A stretch of 34,085 nt of DNA, taken from the NCBI GenBank assembly GCA_964410915.1, contig CAYPIU010000016.1, positions 1 to 34,085 on the forward strand, read 5' to 3'. Position numbers and translations under genes: made by a program. Shown here one piece after another: positions 1-8,285 of the stretch (position 1 is its first letter; each line of letters opens with the position of its first letter). The notes below the pieces were generated by a model. The model worked only from the letters and a program-made list of their open reading frames with translations, was not told the DNA's origin and did not search any database. This DNA is from CAZFJG01 sp964410915 (GTDB taxonomy: Bacteria; Synergistota; Synergistia; Synergistales; JAFGMB01).

Positions 1-1
1 T

Positions 2-595
2 TCAGTTTGACCTTTTGAAGATCTCTTTTGCTTCTGAAAGTCTCTGACATCCTGTAAAAACTATCATTAAGGTAAAAATGAATGTAAGCGAGATTATCAT
101 TTGAGGGAAGAGTATCATCAGAGAGAACATTATAAATCCCTCAGTTCTCTCGGCTAAGCCGGACTGGTAGTAAAATGATTTTACTGAGCTTTTATCTGCA
201 AGGCTTCCTACCGTTAAAAAAACGGTCATGGAAAAAATAATGGCAGATAGCAGCAGGATCAGAGGAAAGGATCCCTCGGGGGTCCTGTAAGCAAGAGAGA
301 CAATTACAGTGACCTCGACGATGCGATCAGAGGTGATATCAAGCAGCGTCCCCCAGTTAGATGAAGTACCCTTTTTTCGCGCCAGGGCCCCATCAGCTGC
401 ATCGAGAAAACCGGATATCCAGAGAGCACCTATGGCTGATACACTAAAACCGGTTATTACAAGAACTGCAGAAAATAAACCGGTTATAAAAGAAACCATA
501 GTAACTTGATCAGCAGTAAAGCCATATCTTTCAAGTAAACTGGCAAAAAGGTCAATGATCGGGTCGACAAATTTTCTTGCTTTGCTGTCCAGCAT
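2..595 (-). CDS. CDP-alcohol phosphatidyltransferase family membrane protein (YnjF-like)
   Basis: Predicted integral membrane enzyme that transfers a phosphatidyl (or similar) group from a CDP-linked lipid to a polar alcohol. The 197-aa product carries the complete family signature DGx2ARx8Gx3Dx3D: D68-G69, A72-R73, G82, D86 and D90, so the metal and CDP site looks intact. Several hydrophobic helices follow. I chose ATG at 595 because an AAAAGGAGGA ribosome site lies just upstream; a longer frame to 652 would run into the preceding ATPase gene. The stop is at 2-4, so the gene is complete. It is the last gene of the ynjB-like ABC operon, 13 nt after the ATPase stop, as expected for the E. coli YnjF counterpart. 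The acceptor alcohol cannot be read from the sequence. Confidence 0.9.
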   Translation of the reverse strand: MLDSKARKFVDPIIDLFASLLERYGFTADQVTMVSFITGLFSAVLVITGFSVSAIGALWISGFLDAADGALARKKGTSSNWGTLLDITSDRIVEVTVIVSLAYRTPEGSFPLILLLSAIIFSMTVFLTVGSLADKSSVKSFYYQSGLAERTEGFIMFSLMILFPQMIISLTFIFTLMIVFTGCQRLSEAKEIFKRSN

Positions 596-608
596 AGAGA
601 TCCTCCTT

Positions 609-1670
609 TTACTGCCCCGGTAAAAATATAATTTCTTCAGGTTCAAAGGCAATCAGAATATCACTTCCCTGTTTAAAGCTGTTGCTGTTTTTAACTGTCC
701 GGGTTATATGCAGATTCAGGCCTTTATCTGTCTCCACGATCAGATGGATGATGCCTTGAAGGTAGAGACGGTCAATTATCTTTGCCTTACACAAAAAATT
801 ATCAGGTCGTGAATTTGAAACACATGGCTCAAGGCACTCCGGGCGGATAATAATATGGCCATCGCCAGTGTGATCATAGTTTACAGGTATAGATATATTT
901 TTAAGTGTATCCTGAAAAAGTCTGTCTCTGATACTTCCTTTAAGGATGTTTTTTATTCCCAGAAACCTTGCAGTATAAAGGCTCGATGGTTTTTCATACA
1001 GAGATAGAGGAGTTCCTTTGTCAATGATAGAACCATCTTTGATAATGGCCATCCTGTCAAAAAGTGCAAAAGCTTCCTCCCTGTCATGAGTAACAAATAA
1101 TGTTGTAAGCCCGTAACGTTTATGTATGACCTTAATGAAGGATCTCATCTCTTCCCTAAGGTTGGGGTCAAGGGCACTGAAGGGTTCATCCATAAGGAGA
1201 ATATATGGTTGTGTTGCTACTGCTCTTGCTATGGAAACACGCTGTCTCTGCCCACCGCTTAATTCTGAAGGATAGCGTTCTTCCAGACCTTTAAGACCTA
1301 TATCAGAAATGATCTCATAAGCCTTTTCATATCGTGTTTTTTTATTCAGTCCCTTTACTTTCAGGCCAAAGGAGATATTTTCAATAATATTCATGTAAGG
1401 GAAAAGTCGGTCTTCCTGAAAGACCATTCCTATATGTCTCTTTTCTGCAGGAGTTTCTGAAAGAGATCTATCGTCAAGTGAAATGTCACCCTGGTCTGGT
1501 TGTTCAAGACCGGCGATAATTCGCAGAAGGGTTGTTTTTCCACAACCGGATTCTCCGATCAGGCCGAAAAACTCGCCCTTCCGGACACTCATTTCGTTTA
1601 TATTCAGAGAAAAAGGACTTTTAACGAAAAAAGTTTTTCTTATTTGTGAAATGGTCAGATCAAAAATAAT
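609..1670 (-). CDS. ynjD: ABC transporter ATP-binding protein (YnjD-like), probable ATT start
   Basis: ATPase subunit of the importer encoded by the next genes upstream. With the start chosen here (353 aa), Walker A GESGCGKTT is at about 39-47, the Q-loop Gln near 85, LSGGQRQ at 137-143, Walker B ILLMDEP at 157-163, and the switch His in THD at 195. The C-terminal ~100 residues form a TOBE-like domain. The first ATG (1592) would remove the first beta strand of the fold. The frame is open to 1686 and contains no ATG, GTG or TTG. An ATT at 1670 overlaps the TAA stop of the permease by one base (TAATT) and sits 5 nt after GAGG, so I infer an ATT start with translational coupling. If annotators require a standard start, 1592 is the alternative. 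Confidence 0.9.
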   Translation of the reverse strand: MIFDLTISQIRKTFFVKSPFSLNINEMSVRKGEFFGLIGESGCGKTTLLRIIAGLEQPDQGDISLDDRSLSETPAEKRHIGMVFQEDRLFPYMNIIENISFGLKVKGLNKKTRYEKAYEIISDIGLKGLEERYPSELSGGQRQRVSIARAVATQPYILLMDEPFSALDPNLREEMRSFIKVIHKRYGLTTLFVTHDREEAFALFDRMAIIKDGSIIDKGTPLSLYEKPSSLYTARFLGIKNILKGSIRDRLFQDTLKNISIPVNYDHTGDGHIIIRPECLEPCVSNSRPDNFLCKAKIIDRLYLQGIIHLIVETDKGLNLHITRTVKNSNSFKQGSDILIAFEPEEIIFLPGQ

Positions 1671-2470
1671 TACATCCTCTTTTCTTTATAAAGTCGATTA
1701 AGGAAAATATCCATTAGAACAAGAAGGAATAAGGCTACGATCGCAAACAAAACCGCATAGGCAGACCCTGTAGCCTGATCCCCTCCCTGCAGGTATGGGA
1801 ACATTCTCATTGTCAGAGTAATCACCTGTCCTTCACCAATAAGAAGGGTAATAACGTACTGACTCATCGAGATAAGTACCGTTAATGCTGTTCCTGCAAC
1901 TATACCAGGCAGTATGAAAGGTAATACAATGCAACGGAACCTTAAAGATGGAGAAGCGCCAAGAACCATAGCCTGTTCCTCCCATTTATATCCCAGTATT
2001 GAAAAACTGATCTGTAGAGCTCTTATCATAAAGGGAAGAGTAGGTAATATATGAGCTATGATCACTCCTGTAATACTTTCCGTCAAACCCAGATACATGA
2101 AAGTCCTGTGCATTCCCATAAGAATAACCACAGGCGGGACCAAAATCGGCAGCATTAGAAATATCTCAATGGCCCTTTTTAGAGGGAAATTATATCTTCC
2201 AAGGGCATTACCCGCAGGTATCGCTAAAAGGATATTGATAAAGCTTGTTCCCAGAGCGATCTTCAAGCTGGTCAGAATTGAAGGCCAGGTTCCCGAAGAT
2301 GTTCCCATAACATATTTCCATGCTCTGAAGCTCATTGACCGGGGGAGTATAAAGGGCCACTGCCAGTTTCCTGAAAAACTCATCATTACAAGAAAAATAA
2401 CAGGTAATGCCATGACGGCAGATACGGCGAGGAATACGATCCCGGGGAAGGAAAAGCTATCCTTTTTCAT
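1670..2470 (-). CDS. ABC transporter permease (second half of a YnjC-like permease)
   Basis: 266-aa inner-membrane permease of the binding-protein-dependent type, with about six hydrophobic segments. Around residues 160-185 it has an EAA-like cytoplasmic loop (EQAMVLGASPSLRF...LPFILPG) that docks to the ATPase. Its ATG overlaps the stop of the other permease by 4 bp (ATGA) and its stop overlaps the inferred ATPase start by 1 bp, so the three proteins are co-translated. In E. coli, YnjC is a single polypeptide holding both permease halves; here the halves are separate genes. The substrate is unknown. Confidence 0.92.
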   Translation of the reverse strand: MKKDSFSFPGIVFLAVSAVMALPVIFLVMMSFSGNWQWPFILPRSMSFRAWKYVMGTSSGTWPSILTSLKIALGTSFINILLAIPAGNALGRYNFPLKRAIEIFLMLPILVPPVVILMGMHRTFMYLGLTESITGVIIAHILPTLPFMIRALQISFSILGYKWEEQAMVLGASPSLRFRCIVLPFILPGIVAGTALTVLISMSQYVITLLIGEGQVITLTMRMFPYLQGGDQATGSAYAVLFAIVALFLLVLMDIFLNRLYKEKRM

Positions 2471-3354
2471 TTTTTACCTCCCCTGGCTGAAGCAATTATT
2501 CTGCTTGTACAAAAATAAATGATAACAAAAATAAAGACTCCCGACAGCATGAGTATATTAACAGCGAGAGCTTCAGGGCGTTCGGAAAGAGCTCCAGTCC
2601 TGAAAGTATGATATGAAAGAACTGATAGAGCACGGGGATAGGTGACTCCAAGAATGAAAGGGACCTCAAATGCACCGGAAGTATACGCAAAAACTATTAA
2701 AGCTGCTGTTTCAAGAGGGCCTCTTAGCATAGGAAGTACTATTTCTCTGAAAGTCCTGAAATAGTCAGCGCCAAGAATTTTTGCCGATTCGATCAGCTGC
2801 ATTTCCACTTTCAGGATCACAGGATACAGAAGAAGTACTATAAAGGGGCTGGTTTTCCAGATGTAAGCGATAATGATTCCTGCTCCAAATGAGTCATTTG
2901 TTATAACAGGGAAGCTCGACATTCCTGAAATAAAGCCTGCTTTGTACAATATCCTTGCAACCCATCCGCTTTGTATGAACATCAGGAAGATCATGTAGGC
3001 TGAAATGATATAAGGGAAGAGCATTGAAACCTGGAAAAAACGTTGAAAGTATATGCTTTTATCTTTCTTTGATCTTATCCGTATAAGGTAAAGAAAATAA
3101 AGGACAAAAAGTGCCAGGATCACTGCTCCGAGAGTTGAAAGCAAAGAAACACGAAAAGTGAAGACAAAAGAATTCCAGAAATCTGCTGAGCTGAGAAGCT
3201 GGACATAAGCATTTAAAGTAAAGCCAGGATCTCCCGTAAGCGGAGATAGCCCCAGGCTTTGGGCAAGTCCATATATTATTCCTCCTCCGAAGAGAAGAAC
3301 AGTTACTGTCAGCGCTGGCATTAGAAGAAAATAATGTTTATTTTTTCCCCACAT
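2467..3354 (-). CDS. ABC transporter permease (first half of a YnjC-like permease)
   Basis: 295-aa multi-spanning permease. The N-terminus is a hydrophobic helix directly after a short MWGKNK sequence. An EAA-type loop lies in the second half (IESAKILGADYFRTF...VLPML), the docking site for the ATPase. The gene starts inside the last codons of the binding-protein gene (17-nt overlap) and ends in a 4-bp ATGA overlap with the second permease, showing a tight operon. The pair would form a heterodimeric channel. Confidence 0.92.
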   Translation of the reverse strand: MWGKNKHYFLLMPALTVTVLLFGGGIIYGLAQSLGLSPLTGDPGFTLNAYVQLLSSADFWNSFVFTFRVSLLSTLGAVILALFVLYFLYLIRIRSKKDKSIYFQRFFQVSMLFPYIISAYMIFLMFIQSGWVARILYKAGFISGMSSFPVITNDSFGAGIIIAYIWKTSPFIVLLLYPVILKVEMQLIESAKILGADYFRTFREIVLPMLRGPLETAALIVFAYTSGAFEVPFILGVTYPRALSVLSYHTFRTGALSERPEALAVNILMLSGVFIFVIIYFCTSRIIASARGGKK

Positions 3355-4555
3355 TTTCCATCCATTCGTCTTCTATCTTTTCGATCTCTTCTGATGAAAA
3401 TTCCGCTATCCTGTTATTTTCAAGTATGTCAAAAGGAAGAGACCAGGGTTCAACTACAGTATTTTGAAGGATCTTCTGAAATTCTGGTTCCAGTTTTGAA
3501 GTGTCAATTGCCATTCCGTCACCCCAGACTTCAGGTTTAAACTTTTCTATCTGTGCCTCGGGGGAAAGCAGGAAGTTAATGGTAACCATAGCTCCTTCTT
3601 TACTTTCAGAGTTGAAAGGGATCCCGAGATAATGTGTATTGGAGAAGGTGCCATAATCAAAGATAAAAGTTCTTGATGTTTTGGGGAAGAATCCGCTCTT
3701 AACCTGGTTGAAACAGTGCAGTGGATTATAATTCATTGTCATCCATACTTCGCCATTTGCGTAAAGCTGATCAAGTATTCCAATGCCTTGAGGATAAGTC
3801 GAACCTTTCCGCCAGAGATATGGTTCTATGTCGCTGAAGTATTCCCATGCGAGGGGTTTCCCTTTTTCCAGGGGGATGGAATTATTATCAGACTTTTTAC
3901 TGTATTCCAGAACAGCATGTCGCACGAAACAGCTTCCGGTAAAATCGGGTGGTGCAGGATAAGTGAACCTTCCAGGGTTGTCTCTTACCCACTTGCCCAG
4001 TTCTGCCATTGAGCCGGGGGGGTTTTTGACATGCTTACTATTATATATCATTACGAACTGTGCTTTACCCCATGGGGCTTCGTATCCTTTTACAGGCTTG
4101 GCAAAATCCAGTTTTATATCTTCTGCGTTTTCATCAACATATTTCTGGAAGGAAGGAAGTCTGTTTGCAAAGGGGCCTTCAAGAAGGTTATTTTGCATGG
4201 CAATGTTAAAATTTTCTCCGTTGATCCAGATGATATCAGTTTTACCTTTTTCTTTTCCGAACTGTTTTTCTGTTAGCAGTTTATTTATTATTTCACGTAT
4301 ATCTGTAACCGGCACTCTTTTCAGGATAATATTATATTTATCGTTTAATCTCGGACTTACCCACTGGTCGATGTAGCGGTTAGCTCCATTGTTCCCGCCC
4401 CACATGTACATATGTACTGTTTGTCCTTCAGCTTTGTGTACTAACTTTTCCCAGTTATCATTGAAATTATCGGTTCCCTCTGATGACAAGGCAGGTGTGG
4501 CACTTGACAGGATCAATACGAAGATGGCAAAAAACCATGTACAGGTTAATTTCAT
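3338..4555 (-). CDS. ynjB: ABC transporter substrate-binding protein, YnjB family
   Basis: Secreted or lipid-tethered solute receptor of the importer, about 405 aa. The N-terminus MKLTC...FFAIFVLILSSATPALSS is a typical signal peptide, with cleavage probably after the ALS region. The mature part opens with a tract typical of YnjB/COG4134 proteins: W-x-x-L...A-x-GQTVHMYMWGGNNGANRYI, then TDIIWINGENF. I chose ATG at 4555 because TCAGGAGGTG lies 7-8 nt upstream; the GTG at 4564 overlaps that ribosome site. It is the first gene of the five-gene operon. The E. coli YnjBCD substrate is not established, and annotations such as thiamine transport are predictions only. Confidence 0.9.
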   Translation of the reverse strand: MKLTCTWFFAIFVLILSSATPALSSEGTDNFNDNWEKLVHKAEGQTVHMYMWGGNNGANRYIDQWVSPRLNDKYNIILKRVPVTDIREIINKLLTEKQFGKEKGKTDIIWINGENFNIAMQNNLLEGPFANRLPSFQKYVDENAEDIKLDFAKPVKGYEAPWGKAQFVMIYNSKHVKNPPGSMAELGKWVRDNPGRFTYPAPPDFTGSCFVRHAVLEYSKKSDNNSIPLEKGKPLAWEYFSDIEPYLWRKGSTYPQGIGILDQLYANGEVWMTMNYNPLHCFNQVKSGFFPKTSRTFIFDYGTFSNTHYLGIPFNSESKEGAMVTINFLLSPEAQIEKFKPEVWGDGMAIDTSKLEPEFQKILQNTVVEPWSLPFDILENNRIAEFSSEEIEKIEDEWMENVGKK

Positions 4556-4591
4556 TAGGAACACCTCCTGATGAAAATATAAAGCAATTAC

Positions 4592-4606
4592 TATTCTAAC
4601 AGAATA
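4592..4606. promoter_or_regulatory. Short inverted repeat in the divergent ynjB / TVP38 intergenic region
   Basis: TATTCT-aac-AGAATA is a perfect 6-bp inverted repeat between the divergent ynjB-like operon and the TVP38-family gene. A TATAAT hexamer lies a little further toward the TVP38 gene (about 4633-4638). A shared operator is possible, but the repeat is short and AT-rich and could arise by chance. Confidence 0.25.
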
Positions 4607-4692
4607 AAGGTTACGGGGTGTTTGTTCTGTATTATAATTGTTTAAGTCGTTTTAGTGATATCTTTTAATGTCTGCAAAGGGAGTTTTTTGAC

Positions 4693-5355
4693 ATGAGTGC
4701 AAATGCAAAAAGGTATTTAAAGCCGCTGTTGCTTTTAATATTTCTTGTATCAGTATTTTCCCTACTTAGGTATTTTGGAGGGGTTGAAAAATTTCAGCAG
4801 GCTTGTAAAAATCTTGAATGTCTCGGGAAATGGGCCCCTTTCGGTTTTATAGGTCTATATGTAGCAGCGGTAACCCTCGCAGTACCGGGCAGTGCCCTTA
4901 CTGCTATGGCCGGTGTCCTTTTCGGATCCTTCTATGGCGTGATCTATGTTTCTATTGCTTCGACTGCAGGAGCGACATTGACTTTTCTGATATCCCGATA
5001 CCTCGCAAGAGATTATGTTTATGATAGATTGTCCAAAAAGGCATCATTTCGAAAACTGGATAGCATGACAGAAAAGTATGGTGCCGTTCTTGTTGCGGTA
5101 GTCAGGCTTATACCTGTATTTCCATTCAGTCTTGTCAATTATGGATTTGGGCTCACCAGAGTACATTTCGGGGTATATGTTTTCTTTTCCTGGTTATGTA
5201 TGATCCCCGGAACTATACTCTACGTGGCCGGTGGTGATGCAGTCAAAAGAGCCATTGCAGAGGGCAGGATCCCCTGGAAACTTCTCATAGTGATCGGTCT
5301 GGCAGGACTATTCCTTTACTTGCTCTCGCGAAGGTACAGGTCAAAGTTCAAGTAG
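4693..5355 (+). CDS. TVP38/TMEM64 (VTT-domain) membrane protein, YdjX/YdjZ-like
   Basis: 220-aa integral membrane protein. An N-terminal helix is followed by the VTT core: LAVPGSALTAMAGVLFG at about 75-91, then a hydrophobic stretch with STAGATLTFLISRYLAR, and the later RLIPVFPFSLVNYGFG segment typical of the SNARE-associated/DedA-like superfamily. Members of this superfamily move lipids or lipid-linked carriers across membranes; for the TVP38 branch in bacteria the substrate is not settled. GGGAG lies upstream of the ATG. It is divergent from the ynjB-like operon; in E. coli two members (YdjX, YdjZ) are encoded next to ynjABCDEF. It ends one base before the convergent hydroxylase gene. Confidence 0.92.
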   Translation: MSANAKRYLKPLLLLIFLVSVFSLLRYFGGVEKFQQACKNLECLGKWAPFGFIGLYVAAVTLAVPGSALTAMAGVLFGSFYGVIYVSIASTAGATLTFLISRYLARDYVYDRLSKKASFRKLDSMTEKYGAVLVAVVRLIPVFPFSLVNYGFGLTRVHFGVYVFFSWLCMIPGTILYVAGGDAVKRAIAEGRIPWKLLIVIGLAGLFLYLLSRRYRSKFK

Positions 5356-5356
5356 T

Positions 5357-6145
5357 TCATTTTCTCCTTCTGAAAGGGAATATCAAAAGAGCTAAAAATC
5401 CTGAAATGTCCTGAAAATCCGGCAGCCCTATGGTCATACCTTTTTGTCCAGCTTTGGGGGCCTTTACATAAGTCCCGAAGATCCTGTCCCATATTGACAG
5501 GGCAAATCCATAGTTGCTGTTGCGTTCTCTTTCGATGACCGAATGGTGAACTCTGTGCATGTCCGGTGTGACGATGAATTTTCTTATTATAAGATCAGCT
5601 TTTTCGGGAAGGTACACATTGCCATGGTTGAACATTGCAGTTGCGTTAAGGATTATCTCAAAAACAAGAGTTGAAAGTGGCGAACAACCTGCAGTAATAA
5701 TTACAATACCTTTCAAACCCAGTGAGATCAGCATTTCAACTGGATGGAATCTTGTACCAGAAGTCACGTCGAGGTCGAGGTCAAGGTGATGCATCTGGTG
5801 GAGTTTGCCAAGAAGTTTTATGTGATGGAACATATAATGCTGAGTGAAGAGAGTCAGGTCAAGAAGGAGGATCGATAAAATAAATTCCGCAATGGGGTTA
5901 AATTGATAACTGTTAAAAAAACCTGTATTTGTTGATGCAGCCCAGACCGCAAAGGTAACAGCACCAAGGGGAGCGGTTATTCTGACTACAAAACCGTTCA
6001 AAAATGTTATCCCGAGATTATGGATCCACCGGATCTTTTTATCGATCCGAAGGGGTCTCCTTGGCAGTGCAATTTCCCAGAAAGCCATTATAAGAAATAC
6101 GGAAAAGAATATCAGGATACGTAGAAGACCAGTCATGTCAAGCAT
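5357..6145 (-). CDS. Sterol desaturase / fatty acid hydroxylase family protein
   Basis: 262-aa membrane-bound di-iron oxygenase-type protein. The histidine clusters expected to bind two irons are present: H103-x3-H107-H108, H116-x2-H119-H120, H134, H174 and H197-x2-H200-H201, between hydrophobic helices. The family hydroxylates or desaturates lipids and needs oxygen, which is unusual beside several anaerobe-type genes. The substrate is not predictable. AGAAGG precedes the ATG. Its 3' end is 1 bp from the stop of the convergent TVP38 gene, so the two transcripts probably overlap as antisense RNAs. Confidence 0.9.
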   Translation of the reverse strand: MLDMTGLLRILIFFSVFLIMAFWEIALPRRPLRIDKKIRWIHNLGITFLNGFVVRITAPLGAVTFAVWAASTNTGFFNSYQFNPIAEFILSILLLDLTLFTQHYMFHHIKLLGKLHQMHHLDLDLDVTSGTRFHPVEMLISLGLKGIVIITAGCSPLSTLVFEIILNATAMFNHGNVYLPEKADLIIRKFIVTPDMHRVHHSVIERERNSNYGFALSIWDRIFGTYVKAPKAGQKGMTIGLPDFQDISGFLALLIFPFRRRK

Positions 6146-6189
6146 CTATAAACCTTCTCTCTTTCTTGTGGTCCCGGCAGTGGATTATG

Positions 6190-6984
6190 CTAAGATATAT
6201 TTTCGAGCCATTTGGAGACTTGCTTTTCTGCAGACGGCAGTGCAAAATCCTTAAAATAACTCCGTATGGCCTCTTCTGAAAAAGTTATACTACCGTCTGC
6301 AAAGAGATAATTCCTGGTAAGGACACATTTGAGCTGTTCCTGCCCCTCTTTCCAGTTATTTCCCAGGATGGATCTTATCCTTCTCCCTTCGGTTACCATT
6401 CTTAAAGGAAGGGCCAGGTCTATGCCAAATTTGCTGCACAAGCTTGTTGATGCATCTATAGCAGGACCTATCTGACTTAATTTTATCTTTCCATCATGTG
6501 ATTCCCTTTCTCCGGCGACTATGACAGACAATCCAAGCTTCCTGGCCAGCGGAATGCGCTGAGCATGAAAGTATAAATGACAACCGAGACAGGGGCTGTA
6601 AAAACCATATTTCTTCTGGAATTCATAGTTGTACTTCCCGCATATCTCCCACCAGAATGGCGGGGATCCGGTAATTACCGGGTCAATTACTTTTACGTTA
6701 CGTGAAGACATATTATTTTTCAGGACTTCAACTGCTCTGAAAGATGTCTCCCAGTTTCCGTATAGAGTACCGGTATATACTATAGATGGAAGCAGAACTT
6801 TCAAATTCCTGTCATCGACGGCCATTATTGCTGCTGCGATACTGTCTCTTCCAGCTATTTCTACCAGAGCGGAGTTTTTTTCAATTCTCAGCGTCTCGAG
6901 ATCCTCTTCATTAAGCATCCATTCAGGTAACTCTGTTATGATCTCAGGTTTATTGCTCAGGATCTCAAGGATTCTTTTTTCCAT
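6190..6984 (-). CDS. Putative PP-loop ATP pyrophosphatase-like protein with CxxC
   Basis: 264-aa protein I do not recognise as a named family. After an acidic N-terminal helix region comes a beta-strand and loop, ALVEIAGRDSIAAAI (GRDS at 45-48), resembling the SGGxDS loop of PP-loop ATPases such as tRNA-thiolation and QueC/ThiI-type enzymes. A C132-L-G-C135 pair lies in FYSPCLGCHLYFHA, followed by LSVIVAGERESHDGK, like the second substrate loop of that fold. I infer adenylation of a substrate with possible thiol or metal chemistry. The first Gly-Gly of the canonical loop is not fully kept, so this is tentative. Its ATG overlaps the stop of the apgM-like gene by 1 bp (TAATG). Confidence 0.72.
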   Translation of the reverse strand: MEKRILEILSNKPEIITELPEWMLNEEDLETLRIEKNSALVEIAGRDSIAAAIMAVDDRNLKVLLPSIVYTGTLYGNWETSFRAVEVLKNNMSSRNVKVIDPVITGSPPFWWEICGKYNYEFQKKYGFYSPCLGCHLYFHAQRIPLARKLGLSVIVAGERESHDGKIKLSQIGPAIDASTSLCSKFGIDLALPLRMVTEGRRIRSILGNNWKEGQEQLKCVLTRNYLFADGSITFSEEAIRSYFKDFALPSAEKQVSKWLENIS

Positions 6985-8285
6985 TATATAAACCTCAGTG
7001 GTTCGTAAGTCCCGGGGGTATAGGGTTGATCTTCAGGTGTATCCATAAGACCTTTCAATTTCCCCCTGTCGAGAAGATTCAAGATCATGTACATGATCTC
7101 GTGTCCTCTCATATCCCCTAATCCACCTCTGGAAGCAGATATTTCATTGAAAAAGATCACTTCATCTTTTCTTGTATATTTGCCTTTCATAACTAAAGGA
7201 ACTGTTTCTCCGGAGTGGATCATCGAACCTTTACTGGCTGTTGAATGGTCAGATGTTATCACAAGAAGGATCTCTTCGTCAGGAATTATATGGTCGAGAG
7301 CATATCCCATTGCCCTGTCAAGTTCTTCTATGACCTCTCTTTTAAGTTTGAAGTCCTTTTTATGTGCAGCTTCATCGGGGGCTTTGCTGTGGACATATAC
7401 AAGATCATGATCAGTAGCCTCTAACGCCAGTTTCAGGCGTTCCTTCAGATCTTTTCCAGGTTGTCCTGTATCAGCGACTTTTTTAATATCCATTCCAAGG
7501 AAGGAACATAGGCCATGATAAATACTTCCTGAAGCTATGCAGAGAGCATTAAGACCCCATTTTGTCCTGAAAGGAGAAACTTCCTTTTTCTGTCCTGCCC
7601 TTTGTAACCCTACAATATTCAGTTCAGGCAGGCCTTTTGCTTTTCGGTCAAGATTTACCGGGTTTACCGACAGCCTGCTGTAGGTCCATAATGTATATTC
7701 ATTTAGAAATTCTGCAGTTTTACTGGCTTTTTCAGGAGATCTGCATATTCCAAGTGGTTTGATCCGTATAATTGGCTGTTCTTCAATAATGGGATTAGAG
7801 TCGGTTATGTCCGGAGAAACATCTCCTTTTAGAGTTACGATGCCGCCTATCCCGCCAGTTGGAATAAATTCGAGATCTATTCCATACCTGGTGTAGTATG
7901 AAATATCATGGCATATTTTAAGGAACTGTTCTTCAGGCAGATCGATCTTTTCATGTTTTAAGAGGAATTGACTGTTTTCATTTTTGACATTGAAGATCCT
8001 TCCAAGTATTGCAACATCATTCAAACCCGTAATAATGCCTTTCCCTTCTGCTTCCAGGTATCCACGACCTGGGAAATCCCGGTTATCGTAGCCGAAAATT
8101 GAAAAATGAGCCATTTCACTTGGCATGGCTACACCCTTTGTATCTGGATGATAAAGACCATTGATACCAGATGCGGCAATGGCATCGAGATTAGGTGTAT
8201 CAGCCATCTGCAGAGGTGTTTTATTCCCTGCTTCAGATATCCCCTTATCTCCAAGCCCATCAAGAACTACAAGAATGCATCTCAT
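6984..8285 (-). CDS. apgM: 2,3-bisphosphoglycerate-independent phosphoglycerate mutase, archaeal type
   Basis: 433-aa alkaline-phosphatase-superfamily enzyme interconverting 3- and 2-phosphoglycerate in glycolysis. The N-terminus MRCILVVLDGLGDKG supplies a metal-binding Asp (D9). TPLQMADTPNLDAIA is typical of the family, and the nucleophile Ser lies in MPSEMAHFSIFGYD (S56). The C-terminal metal ligands are in KAPDEAAHKKD and VITSDHSTASKG. Length matches the archaeal ApgM branch (about 400-430 aa), not the longer GpmI. No ribosome site precedes the ATG, but a TAAAAT hexamer lies 6 nt upstream, suggesting a leaderless transcript. It is coupled to the PP-loop gene downstream. Confidence 0.93.
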   Translation of the reverse strand: MRCILVVLDGLGDKGISEAGNKTPLQMADTPNLDAIAASGINGLYHPDTKGVAMPSEMAHFSIFGYDNRDFPGRGYLEAEGKGIITGLNDVAILGRIFNVKNENSQFLLKHEKIDLPEEQFLKICHDISYYTRYGIDLEFIPTGGIGGIVTLKGDVSPDITDSNPIIEEQPIIRIKPLGICRSPEKASKTAEFLNEYTLWTYSRLSVNPVNLDRKAKGLPELNIVGLQRAGQKKEVSPFRTKWGLNALCIASGSIYHGLCSFLGMDIKKVADTGQPGKDLKERLKLALEATDHDLVYVHSKAPDEAAHKKDFKLKREVIEELDRAMGYALDHIIPDEEILLVITSDHSTASKGSMIHSGETVPLVMKGKYTRKDEVIFFNEISASRGGLGDMRGHEIMYMILNLLDRGKLKGLMDTPEDQPYTPGTYEPLRFI

